64,000 bases of DNA, taken from contig JAAFJP010000002.1 of assembly GCA_013298125.1 (NCBI GenBank), forward strand, positions 124,001 through 188,000. The letters run 5' to 3'. Shown in pieces: positions 1-8,349 of this stretch. This stretch comes from Cytophagales bacterium. Its GTDB lineage: Bacteria > Bacteroidota > Bacteroidia > Cytophagales > Spirosomataceae. The notes under the pieces are model-generated. The model was not told the DNA's origin and did no database searches. It was given only the letters and a program-made list of their open reading frames with translations. Position 1 is the first letter of the stretch. Each line of letters starts with the position of its first letter. Position numbers and translations under genes: made by a program.

Positions 1-18
1 AAATATCTCGGTACTCTG

Positions 19-26
19 TACCTTTG
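19..26 (+). promoter_or_regulatory. Probable -7 promoter element (TAnnTTTG)
   Basis: The octamer TACCTTTG matches the Bacteroidota sigma-A -7 consensus TAnnTTTG and lies about 27 bases before the ATG at 53. The -33 part would fall at or before the window edge, so only half of the promoter can be judged. Confidence 0.5.
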
Positions 27-52
27 CATGACAAGAGTTAAATAATATCAAC

Positions 53-295
53 ATGAAAGAATTAATTAATAACCTCATAAATGCCAAAGGTTTAGAGCAA
101 TACGAGATAGCGAGTAGTGCTTGTTTAGCTTTTTTTGAAAATGCTACCGATACCCAAAAAGAACAGCTAAGGGAGGCAATGAGAAAAAAGGCGGATTTAA
201 TTACAGTCGAAGCCAAACAGACCATTAGTAAAATATCAAATCAGCTACGGAGACGTAAAGTTTTGCAGTCCAAGAATCTATACAAACAAAGGTAA
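53..295 (+). CDS. Small hypothetical protein (80 aa)
   Basis: I do not recognise this family. It is a hydrophilic, mainly helical, lysine/arginine-rich protein (net basic in its last 25 residues: RRRK followed by further K and R) with no signal peptide or membrane segment. The opening MKELINNLINAKG and the central segment rich in Q, E, R and K suggest a short coiled coil. It has a credible promoter just upstream, and its codon use resembles its neighbours. It could be a small nucleic-acid-binding or structural protein, but nothing in the sequence decides this. Confidence 0.5.
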   Translation: MKELINNLINAKGLEQYEIASSACLAFFENATDTQKEQLREAMRKKADLITVEAKQTISKISNQLRRRKVLQSKNLYKQR

Positions 296-348
296 AAACA
301 ACTGATTAAACGACAGTTTTGCAAAATATTTAAACAAAAAATAATCAG

Positions 349-954
349 ATGTTTTTTAGACACGGGTACATCAATTTATTTTTCAAAAAACTATTTACTT
401 TTTCCATCATACTTTTTGTAGGAAATAATAGTTTTGCTCAATTATATAAAACAAATATGAAAGTGGCTTTTCAGTATAATAACAAGCTTGATAGTATCAT
501 TATGCCTCCTAAGTATTTAGAATATTCAATTAATAAAGACAAAAAAGATTATCAATATCAGGTCAAGTGTTTTATCTTGATTTACACAGATTCCTTGTTG
601 GTGACAAAATTTACTGAGAACACAGAGGGTAAAATAGAAAGAAATGATTCTAAAATTTATAATCAAGAAACCATAAAATTTGTCAATTATTATGCTGATA
701 AACATTCAAAATATAGACCCTCATGTACGAATGGTGCTTTATTTTCAGATGGAATCGGACATCCTCATGCAAAAGATAAACTTGTTGAATATTCAAAAAA
801 TGAATGGGAGTGTCATACCCAAGGATATACCCGAGAAGAGTGTACAATATTTGAATATTCGTTTAAATGCAAATTATTGAAGTTTAAATGTATCAGTCCT
901 TTTAAAAATATTAAAGCGAGATTATTATTTAATAAACTTGTTTATAAGTTATGA
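349..954 (+). CDS. Exported hypothetical protein
   Basis: A 201-residue protein of unknown family. Residues 1-31 form a signal peptide: a basic start with FFKKLF, a hydrophobic stretch FSIILFVG, and a probable cleavage after NSFAQ, the 'xAQ' type site common in Bacteroidota. The mature part holds six cysteines (for example in CTNGAL, ECHTQG, EECTIF and KCKLLKFKC), so disulfide bonds in the periplasm are plausible. The C-terminus is lysine-rich. No catalytic motif is visible. The gene is flanked by another small orphan and a phosphopantetheinyl transferase, with no obvious operon link. Confidence 0.55.
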   Translation: MFFRHGYINLFFKKLFTFSIILFVGNNSFAQLYKTNMKVAFQYNNKLDSIIMPPKYLEYSINKDKKDYQYQVKCFILIYTDSLLVTKFTENTEGKIERNDSKIYNQETIKFVNYYADKHSKYRPSCTNGALFSDGIGHPHAKDKLVEYSKNEWECHTQGYTREECTIFEYSFKCKLLKFKCISPFKNIKARLLFNKLVYKL

Positions 955-1060
955 GAGACCAATCTCCCGTCTGATCCAAGTTTGTAAATGAACAATCCCT
1001 CATTAGTCTGACAAGTTTAGTCAAAAAGCCCCGAAAAGTAAAAAATAAAACAACCCAAAA

Positions 1061-1696
1061 ATGGCAACAATCTTTTCTAAAAATATCTCAGAAAATTGTA
1101 TCATCTCACTCTGGAAAATCGAAGAAGATACTGATTTTTTTCTAAAATATCTTGATATAAAAGAAGAGAATTTAGAGGCTTGTTCAAAGGCTACTCACCC
1201 CATCAAACAATTGGAATGGTTGGCGAGTCGTACCTGTGTGAAATATACCGTTGAGTTATTAGAACAAAGCTACCAAGGCATCGAAAAAGATGAACACAAC
1301 AATCCGTATCTTTCTAAAATTCAAGGCTTTGTATCACTTTCTCATACAAGCAACTATGCCGTTGCGATTGTGAGTTTGGAAGAAGAAGTAGGTATTGACA
1401 TTGAGAAAATATCCCATAAATTAAGCCGAGTTGCCCATAAATTCTTATCCGAACCTGAACGCCTCCACGCTGGCGATGACCTCCTCAAAATGTGTATTTA
1501 TTGGTGTGCCAAAGAGAGTTTGTACAAATGGTATGGCAAAAAGAATTTATCATTTAAAGACAACATTTTCATCGAGCCTTTTGAAGAAAACCCAATGAGA
1601 ATTACAGGAGAAATTTTTATTGATGGAGTCCTGAAAACAGAACATCAATTGGAGGTTTTTTATGTTGATGATTATGTTATTACGGCTACTGTTTAA
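1061..1696 (+). CDS. 4'-phosphopantetheinyl transferase superfamily protein
   Basis: Expected to transfer the phosphopantetheine arm of CoA to a serine on carrier proteins (fatty-acid, polyketide or peptide synthases). The 211-residue length suits the Sfp/HetI-like group. Visible signatures are SLSHTSNYAVAIVS (about residues 94-107), the magnesium-binding GIDIEK motif and the downstream WCAKESLYKWYG motif, whose glutamate and lysine match the family W-x-x-K-E-(S/A)-x-x-K pattern. The stop codon overlaps that of the convergent gene (1693-2541). No carrier-protein gene lies in this window, so the substrate is unknown. Confidence 0.9.
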   Translation: MATIFSKNISENCIISLWKIEEDTDFFLKYLDIKEENLEACSKATHPIKQLEWLASRTCVKYTVELLEQSYQGIEKDEHNNPYLSKIQGFVSLSHTSNYAVAIVSLEEEVGIDIEKISHKLSRVAHKFLSEPERLHAGDDLLKMCIYWCAKESLYKWYGKKNLSFKDNIFIEPFEENPMRITGEIFIDGVLKTEHQLEVFYVDDYVITATV

Positions 1697-2541
1697 TCTC
1701 GCATCATTTCCTGCAAAGCCTTCTCAATCTCCTTCACCTTATCATCATCCCCCACTTTTTCAAAAGCCAACGTCAAATTTCTCAAAACTCTACGGATTAT
1801 ATCTAAATTATTACAAGGTTGATAAAAAATTTCGTTTTGAGGAAAATTATATTGAGCGATATAATTATCAATATCCACCCGACTGAAAACTAATCCACGA
1901 TTAAAAACATTGATATAAAACTGCATATTGCCTGATTTATAAGTTAGAATGAACAAATTTGGTAGATTTACACCCCAAATGGGCAAGTTCAATTTTTGAG
2001 CCACCAACAAATAAATCACACAAAGCGAAATGGGATTTCCTTTTTTCAAATCAATCACAATATTCAACATTGAGTTTGAAGCTGAGTGAAAATGTTTAGT
2101 ATTTGCACCAAATTTCAACTTCCCAAAAATCACCGAATTTAAGGTTTTTATTTGATCCATCGGGTGCATATTCTCACGCATTTCGAGCCAAACTTCATAA
2201 TAAATTTGCTCTACATCCTGTCGGAGTTTTTCTAAGGAAAGTTCTGGATATTGATAGGTTGCAATTGCCCACATTCCTTCTAAAAGGTCGTCAGAATTAT
2301 TATTTCGCCAATTTTGAAGACGGTCAAAGAAGGCATTATACTGTAAATCATGAATTAAATCTTCTAATTTTTTCTGCATCAAAGGACTAAGAGAAGACTC
2401 CTCCCAACGGTCTTCCAAATACGGAATCACGGTATCGCCCATTGAGCGAATTTTAGTTTCTACATGGTTTAAAACTTCATAATCTTCATCATCCAACAAG
2501 GAGATTAGGGCTTTAATTTCGGATTGTTTCATGGCTGTCAC
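1693..2541 (-). CDS. Transglutaminase-like (SirB1-type) family protein
   Basis: 282 residues. The core near residues 164-215 (GNPISLCVIYLL, then IWGVNLPNLFIL, then YINVFNRGLVF) matches the SirB1/transglutaminase-like 'core 2' fold, where family members usually read NPISL...GVxLPGHFL...IDPF. Here the usual histidine of LPGHF is replaced (LPNLF) and the aspartate of IDPF is asparagine, so classical Cys-His-Asp catalysis looks lost. A helical N-terminal region and a C-terminal tail ending LEKVGDDDKVKEIEKALQ-like surround it. Role unknown; non-catalytic binding is my inference. Confidence 0.75.
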   Translation of the reverse strand: MTAMKQSEIKALISLLDDEDYEVLNHVETKIRSMGDTVIPYLEDRWEESSLSPLMQKKLEDLIHDLQYNAFFDRLQNWRNNNSDDLLEGMWAIATYQYPELSLEKLRQDVEQIYYEVWLEMRENMHPMDQIKTLNSVIFGKLKFGANTKHFHSASNSMLNIVIDLKKGNPISLCVIYLLVAQKLNLPIWGVNLPNLFILTYKSGNMQFYINVFNRGLVFSRVDIDNYIAQYNFPQNEIFYQPCNNLDIIRRVLRNLTLAFEKVGDDDKVKEIEKALQEMMRD

Positions 2542-2844
2542 GAGTAAATTTTATTGAAAATACGATTTCTTTTTGATAATGTCAAGTTTCAATTCGACGG
2601 ATTAAAATCCGTTGTTAGAATATGAGTCGTCCCGATGGGAATTTTTCGTAACCATCAGCCTCAAAGTCCCATCGGGACGACCTATATCCTAACGACGTGT
2701 TTTAACTCGACGAAATTTTGACCGTTTAAGCGAAAATATAAAAGATAGTTTTTTCTAAGATTGCTTTATTGTAAATTTGTATTTGTACACATAAATTACT
2801 TCTTAAATCAAAAATCATTCCTTCGTACATCGGAGGCATTCTTC
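2542..2844. other. Gene-free gap holding an inverted repeat
   Basis: No coding sequence is supported here. The gap between two divergently oriented genes is dominated by the 2593-2714 inverted repeat. The right end is AT-rich and should hold the galE promoter. Confidence 0.6.
2593..2714. repeat. Imperfect inverted repeat with ~48-base arms
   Basis: Left arm 2593-2640 and right arm 2667-2714 are reverse complements apart from roughly nine mismatches. The tips GTCGTCCCGATGGGA / TCCCATCGGGACGAC are perfect. The left arm also contains its own small palindrome (GGATTAAAATCC). This looks like a dispersed repeat of MITE/REP type rather than a simple terminator. Confidence 0.75.
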
Positions 2845-3855
2845 ATGAAAATATTAGTTACAGGCGGGGCGGGTTTCATCGGCTCACATACGGTAGTAGA
2901 ACTTCACAACGCAGGTTTTGAGTCCATTATTTTAGATAATTTTTCTAATTCTGAAAAAAAAGCACTCGCAGGAATTGAGCAAATTATTGGTAAATCAGTC
3001 AAATATTATGAGGCTGACATTAATGATTCTTCTACTTGGGACAAGGTTTTTACCGAACAAAAAATTGATGGGATTATCCACTTCGCCGCCGCAAAAGCCG
3101 TAGGTGAATCCGTAGAAAAACCGCTTAAATACTACCGAAACAACGTTTCTGCAATGGTTTTGATGATGGAGAAAGTATTGGAACACAAAGTTAGTAATTT
3201 GGTTTTTTCTTCTTCGTGTACTGTTTATGGTGAGCCAGACTCTTTGCCCGTAACAGAAAATTCAGCCGTAAAACCTGCCACTTCTCCTTACGGAAACTCT
3301 AAACAAATTGGAGAAGAAATTATTAGAGATACCGTCCAGAGTACCAAGGACTTGCACGCTATTTCACTAAGATATTTTAACCCAATTGGAGCTCATGAGA
3401 GTTGTTTGATTGGTGAATTACCTTTGGGAACTCCTGCCAATCTTGTACCTTTCTTAACACAATCAGTGGCGGGCATTCGTGGACAATTAGCGGTTTATGG
3501 TAATGATTATGATACGCCAGACGGTACAGCGGTTCGTGATTATATTCATGTGGTGGATTTAGCAAAAGCTCATGTCTCGGCATTAAACTTGCTTCTGAAA
3601 CAACCAGAAGGGCGTTATTATGATTTCTTCAATATCGGAACGGGCAAAGGAAGTTCAGTTTTGGAAGTAATTACCGCCTTTGAAGAAGCCACAGGTTTGA
3701 AAGTGGATTATACCATCAAACTCAGACGTGAAGGCGATGTCGTGGCAGTGTATGCAGATTGTACAAAATCAAAACAAATATTAGGCTGGCAAACTGAAAA
3801 GACCCTCAAAGATGCTTTGGGTGATGCCTGGAAGTGGCAGAAAACAATAAGTTAA
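2845..3855 (+). CDS. galE: UDP-glucose 4-epimerase
   Basis: Interconverts UDP-glucose and UDP-galactose using tightly bound NAD, supplying galactose for surface glycans. The 336-residue protein opens with the Rossmann motif TGGAGFIGSHT, has the active-site YGNSK (Y-x3-K) in SPYGNSKQIGEE, SSSCTVYG upstream of it, and the GalE-typical C-terminal YADCTKSKQILGW. I chose the ATG at 2845 rather than the one 84 bases upstream because the protein family starts at MKILVTGG and a GGAGG stands nine bases before it, which is unusual in Bacteroidota. It is followed by rfbB, rfbD and rfbA in the same direction, suggesting a nucleotide-sugar cluster. Confidence 0.95.
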   Translation: MKILVTGGAGFIGSHTVVELHNAGFESIILDNFSNSEKKALAGIEQIIGKSVKYYEADINDSSTWDKVFTEQKIDGIIHFAAAKAVGESVEKPLKYYRNNVSAMVLMMEKVLEHKVSNLVFSSSCTVYGEPDSLPVTENSAVKPATSPYGNSKQIGEEIIRDTVQSTKDLHAISLRYFNPIGAHESCLIGELPLGTPANLVPFLTQSVAGIRGQLAVYGNDYDTPDGTAVRDYIHVVDLAKAHVSALNLLLKQPEGRYYDFFNIGTGKGSSVLEVITAFEEATGLKVDYTIKLRREGDVVAVYADCTKSKQILGWQTEKTLKDALGDAWKWQKTIS

Positions 3856-3971
3856 TTTTTGTCTGAATTTGGATTCGTGGGATTAAGAGATTTTTAGGAT
3901 TTGAATTATCTTGTTAATTAAATCTAATCCAATAAATCCATAAATCTGACGAATCCAAATTCAGACAAAAA
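3856..3971. repeat. Word-type hairpin between galE and rfbB
   Basis: Perfect 23-base arms (3856-3878 and 3949-3971; outer part TTTTTGTCTGAATTTGGATT) enclose partly repeated GGATT/AATCC words that also pair. It begins directly after the galE stop codon. Confidence 0.8.
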
Positions 3972-3998
3972 CACCCAAATAATTGACTCAAAAAATAA

Positions 3999-5054
3999 AT
4001 GAAAAAAATACTAATCACAGGCGGAGCGGGATTTATTGGCTCACACGTTGTACGACTTTTTGTTACTAAATATCCTGATTATCAGATAGTTAATCTTGAC
4101 AAATTGACTTATGCAGGGAATTTAGCTAACCTTACCGATATTGAAAATGCACCCAATTATACCTTCGTGAAAGGTGATATTGTGGATGCAGATTTTATCA
4201 ATAATCTTTTTACCGAACATCAATTTGATGGCGTTATTCACTTGGCGGCAGAGTCGCACGTGGATAGGTCGATTACTGACCCGATGGCGTTTGTAATGAC
4301 CAACGTAATCGGAACTTGTAATCTCTTGAATGCTGCCAAAATGATTTGGAAAGACAAGATGGAAGGCAAGCGTTTCTATCACGTTTCGACGGATGAAGTT
4401 TATGGAGAATTGCATAATCCAGAAGAATTTTTCTTGGAAACTACGCCTTACGACCCACGTTCGCCGTACTCAGCTTCAAAGGCTTCTTCTGATCATTTTG
4501 TGCGTGCTTATGGAAGTACGTATAAATTGCCCATAGTAATTACCAACTGTTCAAATAATTATGGTCCAAATCATTTTCCTGAGAAATTATTGCCTTTAAT
4601 TATTCATAACATTTTGAATAACAAACCTTTACCAGTTTATGGAAAAGGAGAAAATGTGAGAGATTGGTTGTTCGTAGTAGATCATGCCAGAGCCATTGAT
4701 ACTGTCTTTCACGATGGAAAAATTGGAGAGACTTATAACATTGGCGGTTTCAATGAGTGGAAAAATATTGATATTGTGATGTTAGTTTGCAAAACGATGG
4801 ATGCAAAATTAGGTCGCCCAGAAGGTACTTCCGAAAAGCTCATCACGTATGTAACTGACCGTGCAGGGCATGACCTCCGTTATGCGATTGATGCCACCAA
4901 AATTATGAATGAATTAGGTTGGAAGCCGTCTCTACAATTTGAAGAAGGCTTAGAAAAAACCGTAGATTGGTTCTTGAATAATCAGGAATGGTTAGATAAT
5001 GTAACTTCGGGGAATTATCAGAAATATTACGAAGGAATGTACGCAAATAGATAA
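3999..5054 (+). CDS. rfbB: dTDP-glucose 4,6-dehydratase
   Basis: Second step of dTDP-L-rhamnose synthesis: converts dTDP-glucose to dTDP-4-keto-6-deoxyglucose with NAD. At 351 residues it is of family length. Motifs seen: GGAGFIGSHV at the start, LAAESHVDRSI, VSTDEVYGEL (the catalytic DE pair), SPYSASKASSDH (Y-x3-K), NCSNNYGP, and GENVRDWLFVVDHA. Upstream galE and downstream rfbD share its direction, each separated by a self-complementary spacer. Product goes to RfbC (encoded 58 kb away) and RfbD. Confidence 0.96.
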   Translation: MKKILITGGAGFIGSHVVRLFVTKYPDYQIVNLDKLTYAGNLANLTDIENAPNYTFVKGDIVDADFINNLFTEHQFDGVIHLAAESHVDRSITDPMAFVMTNVIGTCNLLNAAKMIWKDKMEGKRFYHVSTDEVYGELHNPEEFFLETTPYDPRSPYSASKASSDHFVRAYGSTYKLPIVITNCSNNYGPNHFPEKLLPLIIHNILNNKPLPVYGKGENVRDWLFVVDHARAIDTVFHDGKIGETYNIGGFNEWKNIDIVMLVCKTMDAKLGRPEGTSEKLITYVTDRAGHDLRYAIDATKIMNELGWKPSLQFEEGLEKTVDWFLNNQEWLDNVTSGNYQKYYEGMYANR

Positions 5055-5055
5055 A

Positions 5056-5137
5056 TATTAGGTGTTAGGTATTAGGTGTTAGGTGTTAGATTTAGCTGAC
5101 TCCTAAAACCTAAAACCTAAGACCTAAAACCTAAAAA
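5056..5137. repeat. Word-type hairpin between rfbB and rfbD
   Basis: The left half is four to five tandem copies of TTAGGTGT-like words and the right half is tandem CCTAAAAC-like words, mutually reverse-complementary. It fills the whole intergenic gap up to two bases before the rfbD start. Confidence 0.85.
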
Positions 5138-5139
5138 AC

Positions 5140-5988
5140 ATGAACATATTAGTTTTAGGCGGAATTGGTCAATTGGGTCAATGTATTAGTAAAGTAGCCA
5201 TAGAAAGAGGCATTACTTCCATTTCTTACGCCGATGAATTTGTGGGTAATATTCTGGATATGAAGGTTTTAGAAGACCTTTTCGTTCAAGAAAAACCACA
5301 ATACGTAATCAATTGTGCGGCTTATACTGCCGTTGATAAAGCGGAAGATGAGGTAGAATTATCTCGAAAAATTAATCGTGATGGGGCAGAGAATATTGCC
5401 AAAATGTGTTTGAAATACGATGCTACAATGCTTCAAGTTTCTACTGATTTTATTTTTGAAGGAAACGTCCCTGCATTATTGACTGAAACTGACCCAGCCG
5501 TCCCTATCAGTGTATATGGTTTGACAAAATTGGAGGGTGAAAAAGCCGTAGAAGCCATTTTGGAGAAACATTATATCGTCAGAACAGCTTGGTTATATTC
5601 TGAATTTGCGGGTAATTTTATGAAAACTATGTTACGCTTAGGTTCAGAGCGTGATTCGTTGGGTGTCATAGCCGACCAAGTGGGTTCGCCTACGTATGGG
5701 GTTGATTTGGCAGGAGCTTTGTTGGATATTATTGCCTCTGGGAAAAAAGCATACGGAATTTATCATTACAGTAACGAAGGAGCAATTTCTTGGTACGATT
5801 TTGCCCAAGCCATTTTTGAATTGGGTAATGTGGACGTTATCGTAAATCCCTTAAAAACAAGCGAATACCCCACAAAAGCCACTCGCCCAGCTTTTTCAGT
5901 CATGGATAAAACGAAAATTAAAAACACTTTTGGTATCGAAATCCCATACTGGCGAGATAGTTTGAAAGTGGCAATTGAGCAACTGTAA
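5140..5988 (+). CDS. rfbD: dTDP-4-dehydrorhamnose reductase
   Basis: Last step of dTDP-L-rhamnose synthesis: NAD(P)H reduction of the 4-keto group. The 282-residue protein begins [14 protein letters not shown] (cofactor-binding G-x-x-G-x-x-G), carries [20 protein letters not shown], and [11 protein letters not shown] with the Y-x3-K pair, and the family-typical RTAWLYSEF and VADQVGSPT-like segment (here [12 protein letters not shown]). It sits between rfbB and rfbA. The stop codon is embedded in an inverted repeat that runs to the rfbA start. Confidence 0.95.
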   Translation: MNILVLGGIGQLGQCISKVAIERGITSISYADEFVGNILDMKVLEDLFVQEKPQYVINCAAYTAVDKAEDEVELSRKINRDGAENIAKMCLKYDATMLQVSTDFIFEGNVPALLTETDPAVPISVYGLTKLEGEKAVEAILEKHYIVRTAWLYSEFAGNFMKTMLRLGSERDSLGVIADQVGSPTYGVDLAGALLDIIASGKKAYGIYHYSNEGAISWYDFAQAIFELGNVDVIVNPLKTSEYPTKATRPAFSVMDKTKIKNTFGIEIPYWRDSLKVAIEQL

Positions 5989-6051
5989 CACGGACAGCCC
6001 TGTCCGTTATCATAAAAATAAAATCCACGGACAAGGCTGTCCGTATTACAG
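5983..6051. repeat. Inverted repeat linking rfbD stop and rfbA start
   Basis: 25-base arms at 5983-6007 and 6027-6051 pair with two mismatches (core ACGGACAGCC / GGCTGTCCGT). Each arm is itself nearly palindromic, so alternative short hairpins are possible. The left arm contains the rfbD stop codon and the right arm ends two bases before the rfbA ATG. Confidence 0.8.
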
Positions 6052-6053
6052 AT

Positions 6054-6914
6054 ATGAAAGGAATCATACTCGCAGGTGGCTCAGGCACACGCCTTCACCC
6101 ATTGACTTTGGCAGTTAGTAAGCAACTAATGCCCGTTTACGACAAACCGATGATTTATTATCCTTTGTCGATTTTGATGCTTTCGGGTATCAAGGAGATT
6201 TTGATTATCTCTACGCCACATGATTTGCCGCATTTCAAAAAACTTTTGGGGGATGGTTCGCAGGTGGGTTGTCAGTTTTCGTATGCCGAACAACCTTTGC
6301 CAAACGGACTTGCACAAGCGTTTGTGATTGGCGAAGAATTTATCGGTGATGATAAAGTAGCTTTGGTCTTGGGAGATAATATTTTCTACGGAAGTGGTTT
6401 GAGTAAATTACTACAAGCCAACAACGACCCAGAAGGTGGCGTAGTCTATGCCTACCAAGTGCAAGACCCTGAACGTTACGGAGTTGTGGAATTTGACAAA
6501 GATTTCAATGTACTTTCTATCGAAGAAAAACCAACAGAGCCGAAGTCAAATTATGCTGTTCCTGGACTATATTTTTATGATAATTCTGTGGTGGAAATAG
6601 CGAAGAATATTGCTCCTTCGCCCCGTGGAGAATATGAAATCACGGACGTAAACAAAGAGTATTTAAAACAAGGCAAGTTAAAAGTAGGTGTTCTGAACCG
6701 TGGAACGGCTTGGTTAGACACAGGCACATTTGCCTCTCTGATGCAGGCAGGGCAATTTGTGCAAGTAATTGAAGAAAGACAAGGCTTGAAAGTTGGTTGT
6801 ATCGAAGAAGTTGCCTACCGCATGGGATTCATTGATGCTGAACAACTAAAAACCATTGCCGAACCGCTTGTTAAGAGTGGATATGGGCAGTATTTGTTGA
6901 ATTTATTGAGGTAG
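6054..6914 (+). CDS. rfbA: Glucose-1-phosphate thymidylyltransferase
   Basis: First step of dTDP-rhamnose synthesis: glucose-1-phosphate plus dTTP gives dTDP-glucose. The 286-residue protein starts [18 protein letters not shown], the nucleotide-binding signature of the family, with [17 protein letters not shown] immediately after, then [10 protein letters not shown], the sugar-phosphate-binding [17 protein letters not shown] and GTAWLDTGT. Length and motifs are typical. It is the last of the galE-rfbB-rfbD-rfbA run and is followed after 15 bases by an unrelated kinase gene. Confidence 0.96.
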   Translation: MKGIILAGGSGTRLHPLTLAVSKQLMPVYDKPMIYYPLSILMLSGIKEILIISTPHDLPHFKKLLGDGSQVGCQFSYAEQPLPNGLAQAFVIGEEFIGDDKVALVLGDNIFYGSGLSKLLQANNDPEGGVVYAYQVQDPERYGVVEFDKDFNVLSIEEKPTEPKSNYAVPGLYFYDNSVVEIAKNIAPSPRGEYEITDVNKEYLKQGKLKVGVLNRGTAWLDTGTFASLMQAGQFVQVIEERQGLKVGCIEEVAYRMGFIDAEQLKTIAEPLVKSGYGQYLLNLLR

Positions 6915-6929
6915 AAATATACAATTCCA

Positions 6930-7529
6930 ATGAACGACAAATATCTATACATAATTTCAGGTTGTAATGGAGCGGGAAAAACTACCGCTTCATTTACTAT
7001 TTTGCCCGAAATTTTAGATTGTAAAGAATTTGTAAATGCTGATGAAATAGCAAAAGGAATTTCTCCATTTCAACCCGAACGAGTATCATTAGAAGCTGGA
7101 AGGATTATGCTGAATAGAATTAAGGAGTTACTATCTGATAATCACAGTTTTGCGTTTGAAACAACATTAGCAACGAAAAGTTATAAAAATACCATCATTG
7201 AAGCTAAATCAAAAGGTTACATTGTTATTCTACTTTACTTTTGGTTAGAGACAATTAGTTTAGCAAAAGAAAGGGTAAAAACAAGATTTTCAGAAGGAGG
7301 ACACAACATCGAATCTGATGTAATTGAAAGAAGATACAAAGCTGGAATACAAAATTTATTTGACATTTACCTTGATATAGCTGACTACGTGCTTATTTTT
7401 GATAATTCACAAGGAAATCATAGATTAATTGCGGATAAATCTGTAAATGAGTCTCTCCATATTATTGACTCCGTAAAATTCAACGAACTAAAATCACATT
7501 ATCATGATGACTCCACAAAAAACGCTTGA
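6930..7529 (+). CDS. Zeta-toxin-like P-loop kinase
   Basis: 199 residues. A Walker A motif SGCNGAGKTTAS lies at residues 9-20, followed by FVNADEIAKGISPF and the helix VSLEAGRIMLNRI, which is the pattern of the zeta-toxin/UDP-N-acetylglucosamine kinase family. The next segment SFAFETTLATKSY is also family-typical, with the second strand ILLYFWLETISLAKERV and an arginine-rich RFSEGGHNIESDVIERRY lid. Epsilon/zeta toxins phosphorylate cell-wall sugar precursors, but many such genes are housekeeping-like. It overlaps a 49-residue gene (7504-7653) by 26 bases, consistent with a toxin-antitoxin pair in reverse order; this role is inferred. Confidence 0.85.
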   Translation: MNDKYLYIISGCNGAGKTTASFTILPEILDCKEFVNADEIAKGISPFQPERVSLEAGRIMLNRIKELLSDNHSFAFETTLATKSYKNTIIEAKSKGYIVILLYFWLETISLAKERVKTRFSEGGHNIESDVIERRYKAGIQNLFDIYLDIADYVLIFDNSQGNHRLIADKSVNESLHIIDSVKFNELKSHYHDDSTKNA

Positions 7530-7653
7530 AATCAAAGAAAAAATTATCTTGGGGCTTGAAAAAACCTATGAAAATTTGATTGAATATAAGAGATATAAAA
7601 AGTCAGATTTAGTGGTAATGAAAGATAAAAAGATTGTTAGAATCAAGCCTTGA
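7504..7653 (+). CDS. Small partner protein of the zeta-like kinase (49 aa)
   Basis: The frame opens MMTPQKTLEIKEKI, continues with a helix EKTYENLIEYKRYKK, then SDLVVMKDKKIVRIKP and stops. It overlaps the kinase gene by 26 bases in another frame and ends directly before a terminator. Short proteins ending in a 'LVxxKDxKIVxIKP'-like tail next to zeta-like kinases are, from memory, a recurring arrangement, but I cannot verify this here. Its translational coupling suggests a complex or antitoxin role. Confidence 0.65.
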   Translation: MMTPQKTLEIKEKIILGLEKTYENLIEYKRYKKSDLVVMKDKKIVRIKP

Positions 7654-7674
7654 TTTTAGGCTTTGATTTTTTTT
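7641..7674 (+). terminator. Intrinsic terminator
   Basis: Stem AATCAAGCCT / AGGCTTTGATT (one bulged base) with a seven-base loop and a T8 tract. It overlaps the 3' end of the kinase partner gene; its T-run reaches the stop codon of the convergent HAD gene. Confidence 0.8.
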
Positions 7675-8266
7675 ATTGTTCCTTAACTCTATTCCACATC
7701 CGTTTTTCAATAGTTCTTACATTTTGACAATTCTTCAAAGTCTCCAAATATTCCATCAATTTTATTAATTCTGAATCTTCTCTCTCTCCATTAAATTCTT
7801 TGATATAAATCGCATTTCCATAGCTATTAGCGATTTTTGAAGGCGTATCATCAACCATCAAAGCCTTTTCAAGAGTAAATCCTTGCCGTTTTATTTTCTT
7901 TAATTGTTTTGTGTATTGATAATGAGAAAAGCCATCATTTGAGTAATAATCATAATTTCCTGTTAAATCATTTCTCTTGGGAGTACATCTACTTCTCCCC
8001 CACACGAAGGCTGGTTTTTGTTCTTCCTTCGCAATATTTTCAACAATTTCAGAAACATAATCATCAGATGCCGACGACCAAAAAGCTACGTGAAAGTTAG
8101 AGAAAGCATAATCTAAAAATGTAGATAGAGATGGTCTAATGTAAACAAAATATTTGAATACCATAAAATCAAAAGGTATATCTAATTCCTTGGATGTAGC
8201 ATGAATCAGTGTCTCATCAATATCAAGAATCAGTAATATTTTATCGTTTTGTATCTTTTTTGCCAT
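7673..8266 (-). CDS. HAD-superfamily (FCP1/NIF-like) phosphatase
   Basis: 197 residues. Motif I is LDIDETLIHA (D-x-D-E-T-L, the nucleophile and acid of FCP1/NLI-interacting-factor-like phosphatases), followed by YVYIRPSLSTFL-type sequence (here YFVYIRPSLSTF), motif II as FWSSAS and motif III/IV as MVDDTPSK. Such bacterial homologues are usually annotated as HAD hydrolases with unknown phosphoprotein or small-molecule substrate. I start at the ATG at 8266; an in-frame TTG at 8272 is also open, but it lies inside the promoter motif TAATTTTG, which suggests a leaderless message starting at this ATG. Confidence 0.85.
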   Translation of the reverse strand: MAKKIQNDKILLILDIDETLIHATSKELDIPFDFMVFKYFVYIRPSLSTFLDYAFSNFHVAFWSSASDDYVSEIVENIAKEEQKPAFVWGRSRCTPKRNDLTGNYDYYSNDGFSHYQYTKQLKKIKRQGFTLEKALMVDDTPSKIANSYGNAIYIKEFNGEREDSELIKLMEYLETLKNCQNVRTIEKRMWNRVKEQ

Positions 8267-8269
8267 TTG

Positions 8270-8277
8270 CAAAATTA
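8270..8277 (-). promoter_or_regulatory. -7 promoter element for a leaderless transcript
   Basis: On the minus strand TAATTTTG matches TAnnTTTG and ends three bases before the HAD-gene ATG at 8266, leaving essentially no 5' leader. Confidence 0.55.
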
Positions 8278-8349
8278 ATAATTTTCAAGTGGATGTTTTC
8301 ATTTTTAGGTTTTTAGTATTTTTACGAAATAACTAACAAAATACCCCAA

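Noticed and set aside
1662-1886. 74-codon frame in the 3' part of the transglutaminase-like gene
   Set aside because: Entirely antisense to a gene with clear homology.
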